NCBI GenBank assembly: GCA_934693135.1
Contig: CAKUVA010000022.1
Span: 1-33,354, forward strand
DNA from: an uncultured Bacteroidales bacterium
GTDB taxonomy: Bacteria; Bacteroidota; Bacteroidia; Bacteroidales; UBA932
Length of the DNA stretch: 33,354 nucleotides
Direction of reading: 5' to 3'
Each line of letters opens with the position of its first letter. Position 1 is the first letter of the stretch. Under the pieces are notes generated by a model. That model searched no databases and was not told where the DNA came from. It worked only from the letters and a program-made list of their open reading frames with translations. Positions 1 through 7,560 of the stretch are shown here, in pieces. The position numbers and the translations under genes are program-made.

Positions 1-1226
1 ATTGCCCACATAGCAACAGTAGGATTGGCATAATACAAGTCTCCCATCTGACCAGAATTCGAGTTTGAATAGCTAAGATTAAATTTCGCGCCGGTTTTCA
101 AAGACTTGTTAAGTTTCATATCAGCATTCACACGTGCTGTCATTCTCTCATAATCTACACCATAGAATACACCCTCGTTCTTATGATAAGCGACTGATGC
201 GTAATAAGAAGCCTTATCGTTGCCACCTGTAGCGTTTACCTCATATTCCTGAAGAGACCCTACACGAGTGAGTTCCTTATACCAGTTCGTAGTACCATTC
301 TCAAGAAGAGACTGAGGATAGTAGTACTGAGAGGTAGGATCATCTGGATTATAACCAGCATTAATTGCGCATACTCTACGATAGTCTATGAGTTCCTGTC
401 CTGTGAGAGGTCTGACATTATTGTCATTGATCAGTTGTTGAGCACCGAACTTAGCTCTTGCAGTAAATCTGGCCTTGCCACTCTTCCCACTCTTGGTAGT
501 CACAAGGATGACACCATTCGCTGCGCGAGAACCATAAACTGAGGCAGCAGCTGCATCTTTCAAGATAGTGATAGACTCAATATCATTAGGGTTAAGGAAT
601 GTCGAAGATGAACCACCACCGACTCCGGCATTTGAAAGCATACGGAAGTCACTTGACATGACAGGAATACCATCGACCACCCAAAGAGGTTCATTTCCAG
701 CATTGACAGAAGATGTTCCGCGGACACGGATTGTAGATGTGGAGCCTGGCTGTCCAGAACCGGAAGTAATAGAAACTCCAGCCATTTTTCCTGAGAGCAT
801 CTTATCTACAGATGTAGCAGGCACTTCGGCAAGCTGTTCATTCTTCACTGATGTAACAGAGCCAGTATTGGCTTCTCTACGAACAGTACCATAAGCTACC
901 ACAATTACATCATCGAGGACATTTTTGTCAGGGTCAAGTCGAATATCCAATGCAGCTCTACCACTTACTGGCACTTCTGTCGTGACATACCCGAGGCTGG
1001 TTACTGTAAGCACAGCATCAGAAGGAACAGAAATCGAATATGCTCCTGCGTCATCGGTCATCACATAGACGCTCTTGCTGCCTTTTAGCTGAACAGATGC
1101 AAACGGAACAGGATCGCCGCTTCCCGCATCTGTGACAAATCCTGAGACCTTAAGGTTCTGCGCATACAAAGCCGAACTCAGGCCAAATAACAGGACTGCC
1201 GTGAAAAGAAGACAAATCTTTTTCAT
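1..1226 (-). CDS. SusC/RagA-family TonB-linked outer membrane protein, N-terminal part (cut by window edge)
   Basis: About 408 residues can be read from the ATG at 1226-1224 to the window edge; members of this family usually run to about 1000 residues, so the beta-barrel lies outside. A Sec signal peptide (MKKICLLFTAVLLFGLSSALYAQ, broken here after about 20 residues: MKKICLLFTAVLLFGLSSAL then YAQ) is followed by a carboxypeptidase-regulatory-like domain (about residues 25-100, with VTSLGYVTTEV). The TonB plug domain follows, with the family hallmarks KMAGVSITSGSGQPGSTS, IRVRG, PLWVVDGIPV and SVYGSRAANGVILVTTKSG. By family knowledge, SusC proteins import oligosaccharides or peptides across the outer membrane together with a SusD lipoprotein, whose gene would normally lie just downstream, to the left of this window. 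The substrate cannot be told from this part. It is transcribed away from the lspA operon terminator and is probably a separate unit. Confidence 0.93.
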   Translation of the reverse strand, partial: MKKICLLFTAVLLFGLSSALYAQNLKVSGFVTDAGSGDPVPFASVQLKGSKSVYVMTDDAGAYSISVPSDAVLTVTSLGYVTTEVPVSGRAALDIRLDPDKNVLDDVIVVAYGTVRREANTGSVTSVKNEQLAEVPATSVDKMLSGKMAGVSITSGSGQPGSTSTIRVRGTSSVNAGNEPLWVVDGIPVMSSDFRMLSNAGVGGGSSSTFLNPNDIESITILKDAAAASVYGSRAANGVILVTTKSGKSGKARFTARAKFGAQQLINDNNVRPLTGQELIDYRRVCAINAGYNPDDPTSQYYYPQSLLENGTTNWYKELTRVGSLQEYEVNATGGNDKASYYASVAYHKNEGVFYGVDYERMTARVNADMKLNKSLKTGAKFNLSYSNSNSGQMGDLYYANPTVAMWA

Positions 1227-1528
1227 AAGCAATTACTTTAGTTTAACATATATTGATAATTTTCCAATTTACGCCTCACGCTTTTCACAAAGAAAAAAAA
1301 GATTATTTATAAAAGCAAGCATATAAATGATTTTATTCATTAGTAGTTATCTGCTACTTACAACGATTAACCATAAACGAATTACTACAAAATCATATCA
1401 AAAAGTTACAAATCGAAAGTGAATAAATTCTCATATTTCAAAAATTTTGCATTTTAGTATAGCCTAAATTTTTTAACAATTTATTATAAAAATTTTAATG
1501 TAACGATTTATCATAATATGGTAAAGAC
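1227..1528. other. AT-rich non-coding region upstream of the SusC-like gene
   Basis: About 300 bases lie between the SusC-like start and the lspA-side terminator. The stretch is very AT-rich and has no convincing ORF. I looked on the minus strand for a TAnnTTTG -7 box and found no exact match, so expression may depend on another sigma factor or on a regulator. Long leaders are common ahead of SusC-type genes. Confidence 0.5.
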
Positions 1529-1556
1529 AAAAAAAGCGCCCCGTCAAAGGGCGCTT
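1529..1556 (-). terminator. Rho-independent terminator of the ileS-dksA-lspA operon
   Basis: Arms AAGCGCCC (1534-1541) and GGGCGCTT (1549-1556) pair perfectly over 8 bp around a 7-nt loop. On the minus strand the hairpin is followed by a run of T residues (complement of the A run 1529-1535). It lies just downstream of the lspA stop codon at 1578. Confidence 0.9.
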
Positions 1557-1577
1557 CCAGGTATGAAAAATCTGTAA

Positions 1578-2213
1578 TTATTTCTTATTTTCTGTTTCAG
1601 ATGCAAAGAACTTGTACTGAAAAAGTATCAAGTAAAATGCTCCAATAGTCACACAACTATCGGCGAAATTGAATACAGGCTCAAAAAACCTGAAAGGATG
1701 CCCTCCTATAATAGGCATCCATGAAGGCCATTCTGTATCAATCAGAGGAAAATAGAACATATCTACTACTCTGCCAAACATCACCGGTGCATAACTACCT
1801 CCAAACTGTGCGACAGCATAAGGAGTGGAAGAGGAAAACATCTGACCATATACGAGGCAGTCTATAATATTTCCGAATGCACCTGCCGTTATCAATGTAA
1901 GTCCCACAAGTACTCCCGTTGGGACACGTTTTCCATCACGTCCATGGAGATTCAGCCGCGTTATCCACCAACACAGCACTGCGAAAAGCACCCCCCTAAA
2001 TGAAGTCAGAAGGAACTTCCCAAACATACCACCGAATTTCATTCCGAACGCCATGCCCTCATTTTCTATAAAAAGAATCTGAAACCAGTCCCCAATGACA
2101 TTGAAATGCTCTCCAAGTGTCATATTAGTCTTGACCAAGATTTTTATGATTTGATCAATGACGACAAGCAATATTCCAAGTATCAGCAGAATTCTACCTC
2201 TGGATATTTTCAT
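1578..2213 (-). CDS. lspA: Lipoprotein signal peptidase (signal peptidase II)
   Basis: The 211-residue inner-membrane aspartyl protease removes the signal peptide from diacylglyceryl-prolipoproteins. Hydrophobic segments occur near residues 8-26, 68-85, 100-118 and 185-203. The family motifs are visible: ENEGMAF (about 50-56), GNIID with catalytic Asp118, and FNFADS with catalytic Asp185. The two aspartates are 67 residues apart, much more than the roughly 19 of proteobacterial enzymes, because of an insertion that contains GRVVDMFYFPLIDTEWPSWM; I believe this insertion is usual in Bacteroidota. The ATG at 2213 lies 12 nt after the dksA stop, so it is the last gene of the ileS operon. The TlpA-like lipoprotein at 7558-8697 would be one of its substrates. 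Confidence 0.95.
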   Translation of the reverse strand: MKISRGRILLILGILLVVIDQIIKILVKTNMTLGEHFNVIGDWFQILFIENEGMAFGMKFGGMFGKFLLTSFRGVLFAVLCWWITRLNLHGRDGKRVPTGVLVGLTLITAGAFGNIIDCLVYGQMFSSSTPYAVAQFGGSYAPVMFGRVVDMFYFPLIDTEWPSWMPIIGGHPFRFFEPVFNFADSCVTIGAFYLILFQYKFFASETENKK

Positions 2214-2225
2214 ATATATATTATG

Positions 2226-2645
2226 CTAACGTTTCCTCCCGTTCATCATTTCCTTAGCTTCCACTGTAAGCGTAGCATGCGGAACAAGACGCAACCTTTC
2301 TTTCGGAATCAGTTTTCCTGTTACACGGCAGATGCCATAGCTCTTGTTTTCAATACGTACAAGAGCAGCCTCAAGGTTTTGAATGAATTTATATTGGCGC
2401 TGTGCCAACTGACTTGCTTCCTCTCGAGAAAGCTGCATCGCACCATCATCCTCCACGGTTTTGAAAGATGGCGTGGTGTCTTCTATATCATTCGTCCCAT
2501 TATGCATGACAACACTTCGAAGTGTATTGTATTCCTTCTTGGCCTTGTCAAGCATCTCAAGGATTATTTTCTTGAACTCCTCGAGTTCTTCATCACTATA
2601 GCGGGTCTTTTCCGTTACCTGCTCCTTCAGATTGTTCTCTTCCAT
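2226..2645 (-). CDS. dksA: DksA/TraR-family RNA polymerase-binding regulator
   Basis: The 139 residues follow the DksA plan: an N-terminal helical coiled-coil region (about 15-100) with an acidic stretch VEDDGAM at its likely tip, then a C-terminal globular region ending in SYGICRVTGKLIPKERL. DksA proteins enter the secondary channel of RNA polymerase and adjust rRNA and amino-acid promoter activity together with ppGpp. The four zinc-ligand positions of the E. coli protein (114, 117, 135, 138) correspond by constant spacing to residues 106, 109, 127 and 130 here, which read Cys, Thr, Thr, Ala, so the zinc finger has lost three ligands. I recall the same change in other Bacteroidales homologues. 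It lies 13 nt downstream of ileS and 12 nt upstream of lspA, in one operon. Confidence 0.88.
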   Translation of the reverse strand: MEENNLKEQVTEKTRYSDEELEEFKKIILEMLDKAKKEYNTLRSVVMHNGTNDIEDTTPSFKTVEDDGAMQLSREEASQLAQRQYKFIQNLEAALVRIENKSYGICRVTGKLIPKERLRLVPHATLTVEAKEMMNGRKR

Positions 2646-2658
2646 AATAGTTGTTAGT

Positions 2659-5600
2659 TTATAAGCGTTTGACGGCTATCTTAACCGTTGTATCATTCCA
2701 CTCAGCCTCTACAGCATCAGAAGATGCTTCTGTCGCTGTCTTAAGTTCTATATTATACGCCAAAGTTTGAGACGCCACATAATCATGATAAGACTCAAGT
2801 GACTTTTCAATCTCAGTATAAGCATCTCCATCAGCATATATTGTCACCTTAACATTATCTGTAACATCGAATCTGCTATCCTTACGAATATTCTGTATCC
2901 TATTCACAAGTTCACGTGCAACTCCCTCATTCTTGAGTTCATCACTAAGCTCAATATCCAATGCCAATGTAAGAGGACCATCCGAAGCCACAAGCCATCC
3001 CGGCATATCCTCGGATGAAATCATATAATCACCAGGATTTAGTACGACATCACCACCTTCAATAGCAAGTGTATATGGCTTACCTTCAGCTTCCGCTGTC
3101 TGAATTGCATTTATCTCCTGCTGTGAAATCTGTCCGAATGCACCTGCAATTTCTTTCATTCTCTTACCATAAACCTTACCAAGAGTCTTAAAATTAGGCT
3201 TAATCTTCTTTGTAATCATTCCGGCTGTGTCGGAAATGAATTCAGCCTCTTTTACATTGACCTCACCGAGAATCAAGTTCTTTACTTTCTCAAGCTGCTC
3301 ACGAACCTTGTCAGAAATCACAGGAATAACAAGTTTTGAGAGTGGCTGACGAACCTTTATATTCACCTTTCGGCGCAGAGCAAGCACCATCGATGATGCA
3401 CGTTGCGCAAGTTCCATTCTCTCCTCAAGATCCTTGTCAATGACAGATTCATCATAGCCAGGCATCATCACATAGTGCACAGACTCTTCTCCATCTGGAA
3501 CAAGATCCTTGTATAGTCTGTCCATATAGAATGGTGCTATTGGAGCTGAGAGAATTGCAATGTTCTTCAGAACCTCATACAATGTTTGATATGCAGCAAG
3601 TTTGTCCTCATTGTCAGCACTACCCCAGAAACGTTTCCTATTGAGACGAACATACCAGTTGCTGAGATGATCACAAACGAAATCTTGTATCATTCGCCCA
3701 GCATCGCAAACATCATAGTCCTCGTATGAAGCTTCTACATTCTTTATCAATGTATTCAACAGAGAAATAATCCACCTGTCAATCTCAGGCCTACGGCTAT
3801 ATGGTACTAAAGGAGCTTCAGGATCGAAGTTGTCCACGTTCGCATATAGAGCGAAGAATGAATATGTATTGTACAGAGTGCCGAAGAACTTCCTTCTCAC
3901 TTCGTCGACACCTTCCTCATCATAACGAAGATTATCCCATGGTTGGGCATTGGTAAGCATATACCATCTAAGAGGGTCTGGCCCGAATTTGTCAAGTTGT
4001 TCAAACGGATCGACAGCATTGCCAAGGCGTTTGCTCATCTTGTTCCCGTCTTTATCAAGCACAAGGCCATTAGAAATTACACGTTTAAATGCTGGAGTAC
4101 CACTTATCATAGTATGAATGGCATGGAGCGTATAGAACCAACCTCTCGTCTGATCCACACCCTCTGCTATAAAGTCAGCCGTACAACCGAATTTCGATGA
4201 GTTGATTCCACGCAGACCTTCCTGAGCATAAGGCATTGATCCCGAATCGAACCATACATCTATAAGATCGCTTTCACGAACCATCTTCTTTCCTGACTCA
4301 GAAACAAGATATACATTATCAACGTATGGACGATGCAAATCTATCTTGTCATAATTTTCCTTGCTCATATCTTCAGGATTGAAACCCTTGTCCTTAAGCG
4401 GATTGGATTTCATTATTCCTGCAGCTACAGCTTTTTCTATCTCCGTATAGAATTCTTTCAAGCTTCCGATACACTTCTCTTCTTTTCCATCTTCAGTGCG
4501 CCAAATAGGAAGCGGCGTTCCCCAGAAACGACTTCGAGAAAGATTCCAATCCTGAATATTTTCAAGCCATTGACCGAAACGGCCAGTACCTGTAGATTCA
4601 GGCTTCCATTTGATGGTCTTGTTCAACGCTACCATTTGGTCTTTCACTGCAGTAGTCTTTATGAACCAAGCATCCAATGGATAGTAGAGCACAGGCTTGT
4701 CTGTTCTCCAGCTATGAGGATAACTATGTACATGCTTCTGTATCTTGAATACACGCCCATCCATTTTCATCATCATGCAGAGATCCACATCAAGGGTAGG
4801 TGCATCCTTAGGAAGTGAGTCATCAAAAGCATTCTTCACAAACCGTCCTGCATATTCTTTATACTCTGGAGCTACATGAGTCTTCACATATTCGGAATCA
4901 AGATCTTCGATTGGGAAGAAACGACCATCATGATCCACTTGCGGTTGACGATTTCCATTCTTGTCAAGTACCATCATTGGAGGGATTCCTGCGGCTGTAG
5001 CAACTTTCTTATCATCCGCACCGAATGTAGGAGCAATATGGACAATACCTGTAGTTCCCTCATCTATAGACACATAGTCACCCTGAATAACCCTAAATGC
5101 ATCACCTTCCAATGGCTTAAACCATGGAATCAATTGATGATATCTGATACCGACAAGATCCGACCCCTTAAATACTCCGTCCAAGACCTTGAATGGTATA
5201 AGTTTATCTCCAACCTTATAATCCTCTAAAGGAATTTCAGCTGCTTTAGGATTGAACCATGTAGAAATCAGAGCTTTAGCAACAATATATATAGCTTCGG
5301 CACCTGTGTATGGGTTAAATGACTTCACCCTCACATACTCAATGTTCGGACCGACGCAAAGCGCAGTGTTTGAAGGTAAAGTCCATGGCGTGGTAGTCCA
5401 TGCCAAGAAATAAACAGGAAGTGTTTCTAGGCCAAAAAGCGGCTGAGACTTAGCATCCTTTATAGCTTCAAACTGGACCGTAGCCGTAGTATCTGTGACA
5501 TCCTTGTAGCATCCAGGTTGGTTAAGCTCATGAGAGCTGAGCCCAGTACCATCTGATGGTGAATATGGTTGGATGGAGAATCCCTTATAGAGGAGTCCCT

Positions 5601-6105
5601 TATCATAGATTTTTTTGAGCAGATACCACAATGTCTCGATATAACGATTGTCATACGTGATATATGGATCATTCATATCTACCCAATAGCCGATACGTTC
5701 TGTCATGTTCACCCACTCTCGTGTATACTTCATGACTTCGTGACGGCAGGTGTCATTATATTCCTCTACTGAAATCTTCTTTCCTATATCATCCTTATGT
5801 ATGCCAAGCTTTTTCTCTACACCGATTTCCACAGGCAAGCCATGGGTATCCCATCCGGCGCGACGATTCACCTTATACCCTGTCTGAGTCTTATAACGGC
5901 AAATGGAATCTTTTATAGAACGTGCCATGACATGATGAATGCCAGGCATTCCATTAGCTGACGGCGGCCCCTCGAAAAAAATGAATTCAGGAGCGCCTTC
6001 CCTCAGTTCGAGAGACTTCTCGAACGCATGATGCGATTTCCAGCTGTCAAGCACTTCTTTGCCGACAGACACCAGATCCAAGCCCTTATACTCTTTGAAT
6101 GTCAT
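2659..6105 (-). CDS. ileS: Isoleucyl-tRNA synthetase, type 2-like
   Basis: The 1148-residue cytoplasmic class I synthetase charges tRNA-Ile. The size and the opening FFEGPPSANGMPGIHHVMAR fit the IleRS2 (eukaryote-like) branch. The first signature motif, normally HxGH, reads GIHH at residues 55-58 (DNA 5932-5943); the second, KMSKR, is intact at 689-693. An editing (CP1) domain lies between them, with WTTTPWTLPSNTALCVGP and a later GRDxxD-like region, and a C-terminal anticodon-binding region follows. Type 2 enzymes are associated with low sensitivity to mupirocin (family knowledge). It is the first gene of the ileS-dksA-lspA operon, with its ATG about 25 nt after the predicted transcription start, and it is divergent from the cvpA-family gene. 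Confidence 0.97.
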   Translation of the reverse strand: MTFKEYKGLDLVSVGKEVLDSWKSHHAFEKSLELREGAPEFIFFEGPPSANGMPGIHHVMARSIKDSICRYKTQTGYKVNRRAGWDTHGLPVEIGVEKKLGIHKDDIGKKISVEEYNDTCRHEVMKYTREWVNMTERIGYWVDMNDPYITYDNRYIETLWYLLKKIYDKGLLYKGFSIQPYSPSDGTGLSSHELNQPGCYKDVTDTTATVQFEAIKDAKSQPLFGLETLPVYFLAWTTTPWTLPSNTALCVGPNIEYVRVKSFNPYTGAEAIYIVAKALISTWFNPKAAEIPLEDYKVGDKLIPFKVLDGVFKGSDLVGIRYHQLIPWFKPLEGDAFRVIQGDYVSIDEGTTGIVHIAPTFGADDKKVATAAGIPPMMVLDKNGNRQPQVDHDGRFFPIEDLDSEYVKTHVAPEYKEYAGRFVKNAFDDSLPKDAPTLDVDLCMMMKMDGRVFKIQKHVHSYPHSWRTDKPVLYYPLDAWFIKTTAVKDQMVALNKTIKWKPESTGTGRFGQWLENIQDWNLSRSRFWGTPLPIWRTEDGKEEKCIGSLKEFYTEIEKAVAAGIMKSNPLKDKGFNPEDMSKENYDKIDLHRPYVDNVYLVSESGKKMVRESDLIDVWFDSGSMPYAQEGLRGINSSKFGCTADFIAEGVDQTRGWFYTLHAIHTMISGTPAFKRVISNGLVLDKDGNKMSKRLGNAVDPFEQLDKFGPDPLRWYMLTNAQPWDNLRYDEEGVDEVRRKFFGTLYNTYSFFALYANVDNFDPEAPLVPYSRRPEIDRWIISLLNTLIKNVEASYEDYDVCDAGRMIQDFVCDHLSNWYVRLNRKRFWGSADNEDKLAAYQTLYEVLKNIAILSAPIAPFYMDRLYKDLVPDGEESVHYVMMPGYDESVIDKDLEERMELAQRASSMVLALRRKVNIKVRQPLSKLVIPVISDKVREQLEKVKNLILGEVNVKEAEFISDTAGMITKKIKPNFKTLGKVYGKRMKEIAGAFGQISQQEINAIQTAEAEGKPYTLAIEGGDVVLNPGDYMISSEDMPGWLVASDGPLTLALDIELSDELKNEGVARELVNRIQNIRKDSRFDVTDNVKVTIYADGDAYTEIEKSLESYHDYVASQTLAYNIELKTATEASSDAVEAEWNDTTVKIAVKRL

Positions 6106-6124
6106 AGTTTTTTATATATTTTTG
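6094..6124 (+). promoter_or_regulatory. Bacteroides-type promoter of the cvpA-tsaB unit
   Basis: TTTG at 6094-6097 and TATTTTTG at 6117-6124 are separated by 19 nt. This matches the known Bacteroides -33 TTTG / -7 TAnnTTTG consensus and spacing exactly. Transcription would start near 6131, inside the same 70-nt gap that holds the opposing ileS promoter. The -33 element lies in the first codons of ileS. Confidence 0.75.
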
Positions 6125-6131
6125 CAGTTTG

Positions 6132-6162
6132 CAAATATAATCAAAAACAAACGAAGAATAAA
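6132..6162 (-). promoter_or_regulatory. Bacteroides-type promoter of the ileS operon
   Basis: On the minus strand TATATTTG (complement of 6132-6139) is a perfect -7 box. TTTA (complement of 6159-6162), 19 nt upstream, is a one-mismatch -33 element. Initiation near 6126 would give an ileS leader of about 20 nt. Confidence 0.7.
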
Positions 6163-6176
6163 ATTATATAAGAAAG

Positions 6177-6671
6177 ATGTGTATTCTGGATATAATACTG
6201 ACCTTATGCCTTGTCGTAGCACTTGTGCAGGGACTGATTAAAGGCTTCACTGAACAGGTCATAGCTTTAGTATCCATAATCGTAGGTTCATGGGCAGCCT
6301 TCCGTTTTTCGAATATCATCTGCGCAACAATACAACCTTATCTTCACGCATCCGATAGGATTCTTCATGTGATGGTTTTCGTGCTGATGGTTGCAGTAGT
6401 AATAATCATTTTTCACCTCATTGGAAAAATAATCAAGGCAAGTATACATTTTGCTATGTTAGGATGGTTAGACAGGCTTCTTGGTGCCATATTCTCGACA
6501 TTGAAGGTCTGTCTTGTTATTGGGATCATCATCATTCTATTCAATACTATCAACTCATCTTTCCAGCTGGTATCGCAGGATATACTCGGAAAATCGATCC
6601 TGTATACACCTCTGAAAAACATCGCATACGATATTTTCCCTTATTTTAAACAGTTACTGTTCAAACAATAA
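6177..6671 (+). CDS. CvpA-family membrane protein
   Basis: The 164-residue protein has four hydrophobic segments (about residues 4-20, 28-44, 64-84 and 100-122), with the family pattern of LVQGLIKGFTEQVIALVSII near the start. The family is named after E. coli CvpA, needed for colicin V production; its exact biochemical role is not settled, and it acts in the inner membrane. The ATG at 6177 follows a purine-rich stretch. The gene is followed after 24 nt by tsaB and shares its promoter. The lack of charged membrane residues argues against a transporter, but I cannot say more about function. Confidence 0.82.
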   Translation: MCILDIILTLCLVVALVQGLIKGFTEQVIALVSIIVGSWAAFRFSNIICATIQPYLHASDRILHVMVFVLMVAVVIIIFHLIGKIIKASIHFAMLGWLDRLLGAIFSTLKVCLVIGIIIILFNTINSSFQLVSQDILGKSILYTPLKNIAYDIFPYFKQLLFKQ

Positions 6672-6695
6672 CTGCCTTACAGAATAAATGACATT

Positions 6696-7385
6696 ATGGA
6701 ACGCATAATTTTCATAGAGACATCTACAGAGCTCTGCTCCACCGCCCTATCCGAGGACGGAAAAATCATTTCAACAAGAGAAAATGCTAATAGGCAGCAT
6801 GCTGCTCTAGCCGCACCATTCATTAAAGAAATGTTAGACGAACACGGACTTATGGTAAAAGATTGCAATGCCGTGTGTGTCAGTATGGGGCCGGGGTCTT
6901 ATACAGGTCTTCGCGTAGGAGTATCTACAGCCAAAGGACTATGCTTCGGAGCAGGACTACCACTCATTGCCATAGGTTCACTTGACACTCTCGTATGGCA
7001 AGCCATTGGTGAAAATCTGATTCCTGAAGGATGTAAACACATCGTTCCTATGATAGATGCGCGTAGAATGGAAGTTTATACCGCAGTATTCTCTACTGAT
7101 GGGAAACAACTTTCAGAAACAGAGCCGAAAATCATTGACTCAGAAAGTTTCACTGATCTTCTTGCTCAAGGTCCAGTACTATTTATAGGAGATGGTGCCG
7201 GCAAATGTGCCGACACCATCAAATCTAAAAATGCGCATTTCATACAAACCTGTCCAAAAGCGGAGGCCATGCTAAAGCCAGCTATAAAACTTTTGGCGGA
7301 AAGGAGATTCGAGGACACCGCTTACTTTGAGCCATTTTATCTCAAACAATTTGTTCCGACAGTTTCTAAGAAGAAAATTTTCTAA
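6696..7385 (+). CDS. tsaB: tRNA threonylcarbamoyladenosine biosynthesis protein TsaB
   Basis: The 229-residue ASKHA-fold protein pairs with TsaD and TsaE to make the t6A modification at position 37 of ANN-decoding tRNAs in the cytoplasm. Diagnostic motifs are the opening IIFIETSTELCSTAL, then ENANRQHAALAAPFIKEML, and MGPGSYTGLRVGVSTAKGLC around residues 64-83. Length and motif spacing are normal. It is the second gene after the cvpA-family gene. Its TAA stop at 7383-7385 lies only a few bases from the left end of the palindromic element at 7391, which may serve as its terminator. Confidence 0.95.
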   Translation: MERIIFIETSTELCSTALSEDGKIISTRENANRQHAALAAPFIKEMLDEHGLMVKDCNAVCVSMGPGSYTGLRVGVSTAKGLCFGAGLPLIAIGSLDTLVWQAIGENLIPEGCKHIVPMIDARRMEVYTAVFSTDGKQLSETEPKIIDSESFTDLLAQGPVLFIGDGAGKCADTIKSKNAHFIQTCPKAEAMLKPAIKLLAERRFEDTAYFEPFYLKQFVPTVSKKKIF

Positions 7386-7390
7386 GAATC

Positions 7391-7560
7391 TAAGAAGCTG
7401 TTTAAATTTTATTCGATAGAAATTTTATGAGGAATTTCCGAGGAGGGTTTTTCTGGAATTCTGAAAAAGATAGCAGGAGCTATCTGATTGAGGAAGGCCG
7501 GGAAAACTATACCGGAAAGGCACATAAAAAACTTTTCGACATAAATTTAAACAGATTCTA
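7391..7560. repeat. About 170-bp imperfect palindrome (MITE-like or fold-back element)
   Basis: The stretch between convergent tsaB and the TlpA-like gene folds on itself over its whole length. The centre is a perfect hairpin, GATAGC (7469-7474), loop AGGA, GCTATC (7479-7484). The outer ends share CTGTTTAAATTT (7398-7409 and the complement of 7543-7554), and homology between the 84-nt and 82-nt arms continues inward through TTTTATG, TTTCCG and GTTTT blocks with mismatches. The outermost right base belongs to the stop codon of the TlpA-like gene. A half-copy lies at 23224-23274. It codes for nothing and may be a non-autonomous mobile element that now works as a two-way terminator. Confidence 0.8.

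Noticed and set aside
568..894. 108-codon plus-strand ORF in the SusC-like region
   Set aside because: It is antisense to the TonB plug domain, which is strongly supported by motifs.
2106..2657. 183-codon plus-strand ORF opposite dksA and the lspA start
   Set aside because: It is a frame shadow of dksA; the minus-strand reading gives a recognisable protein.
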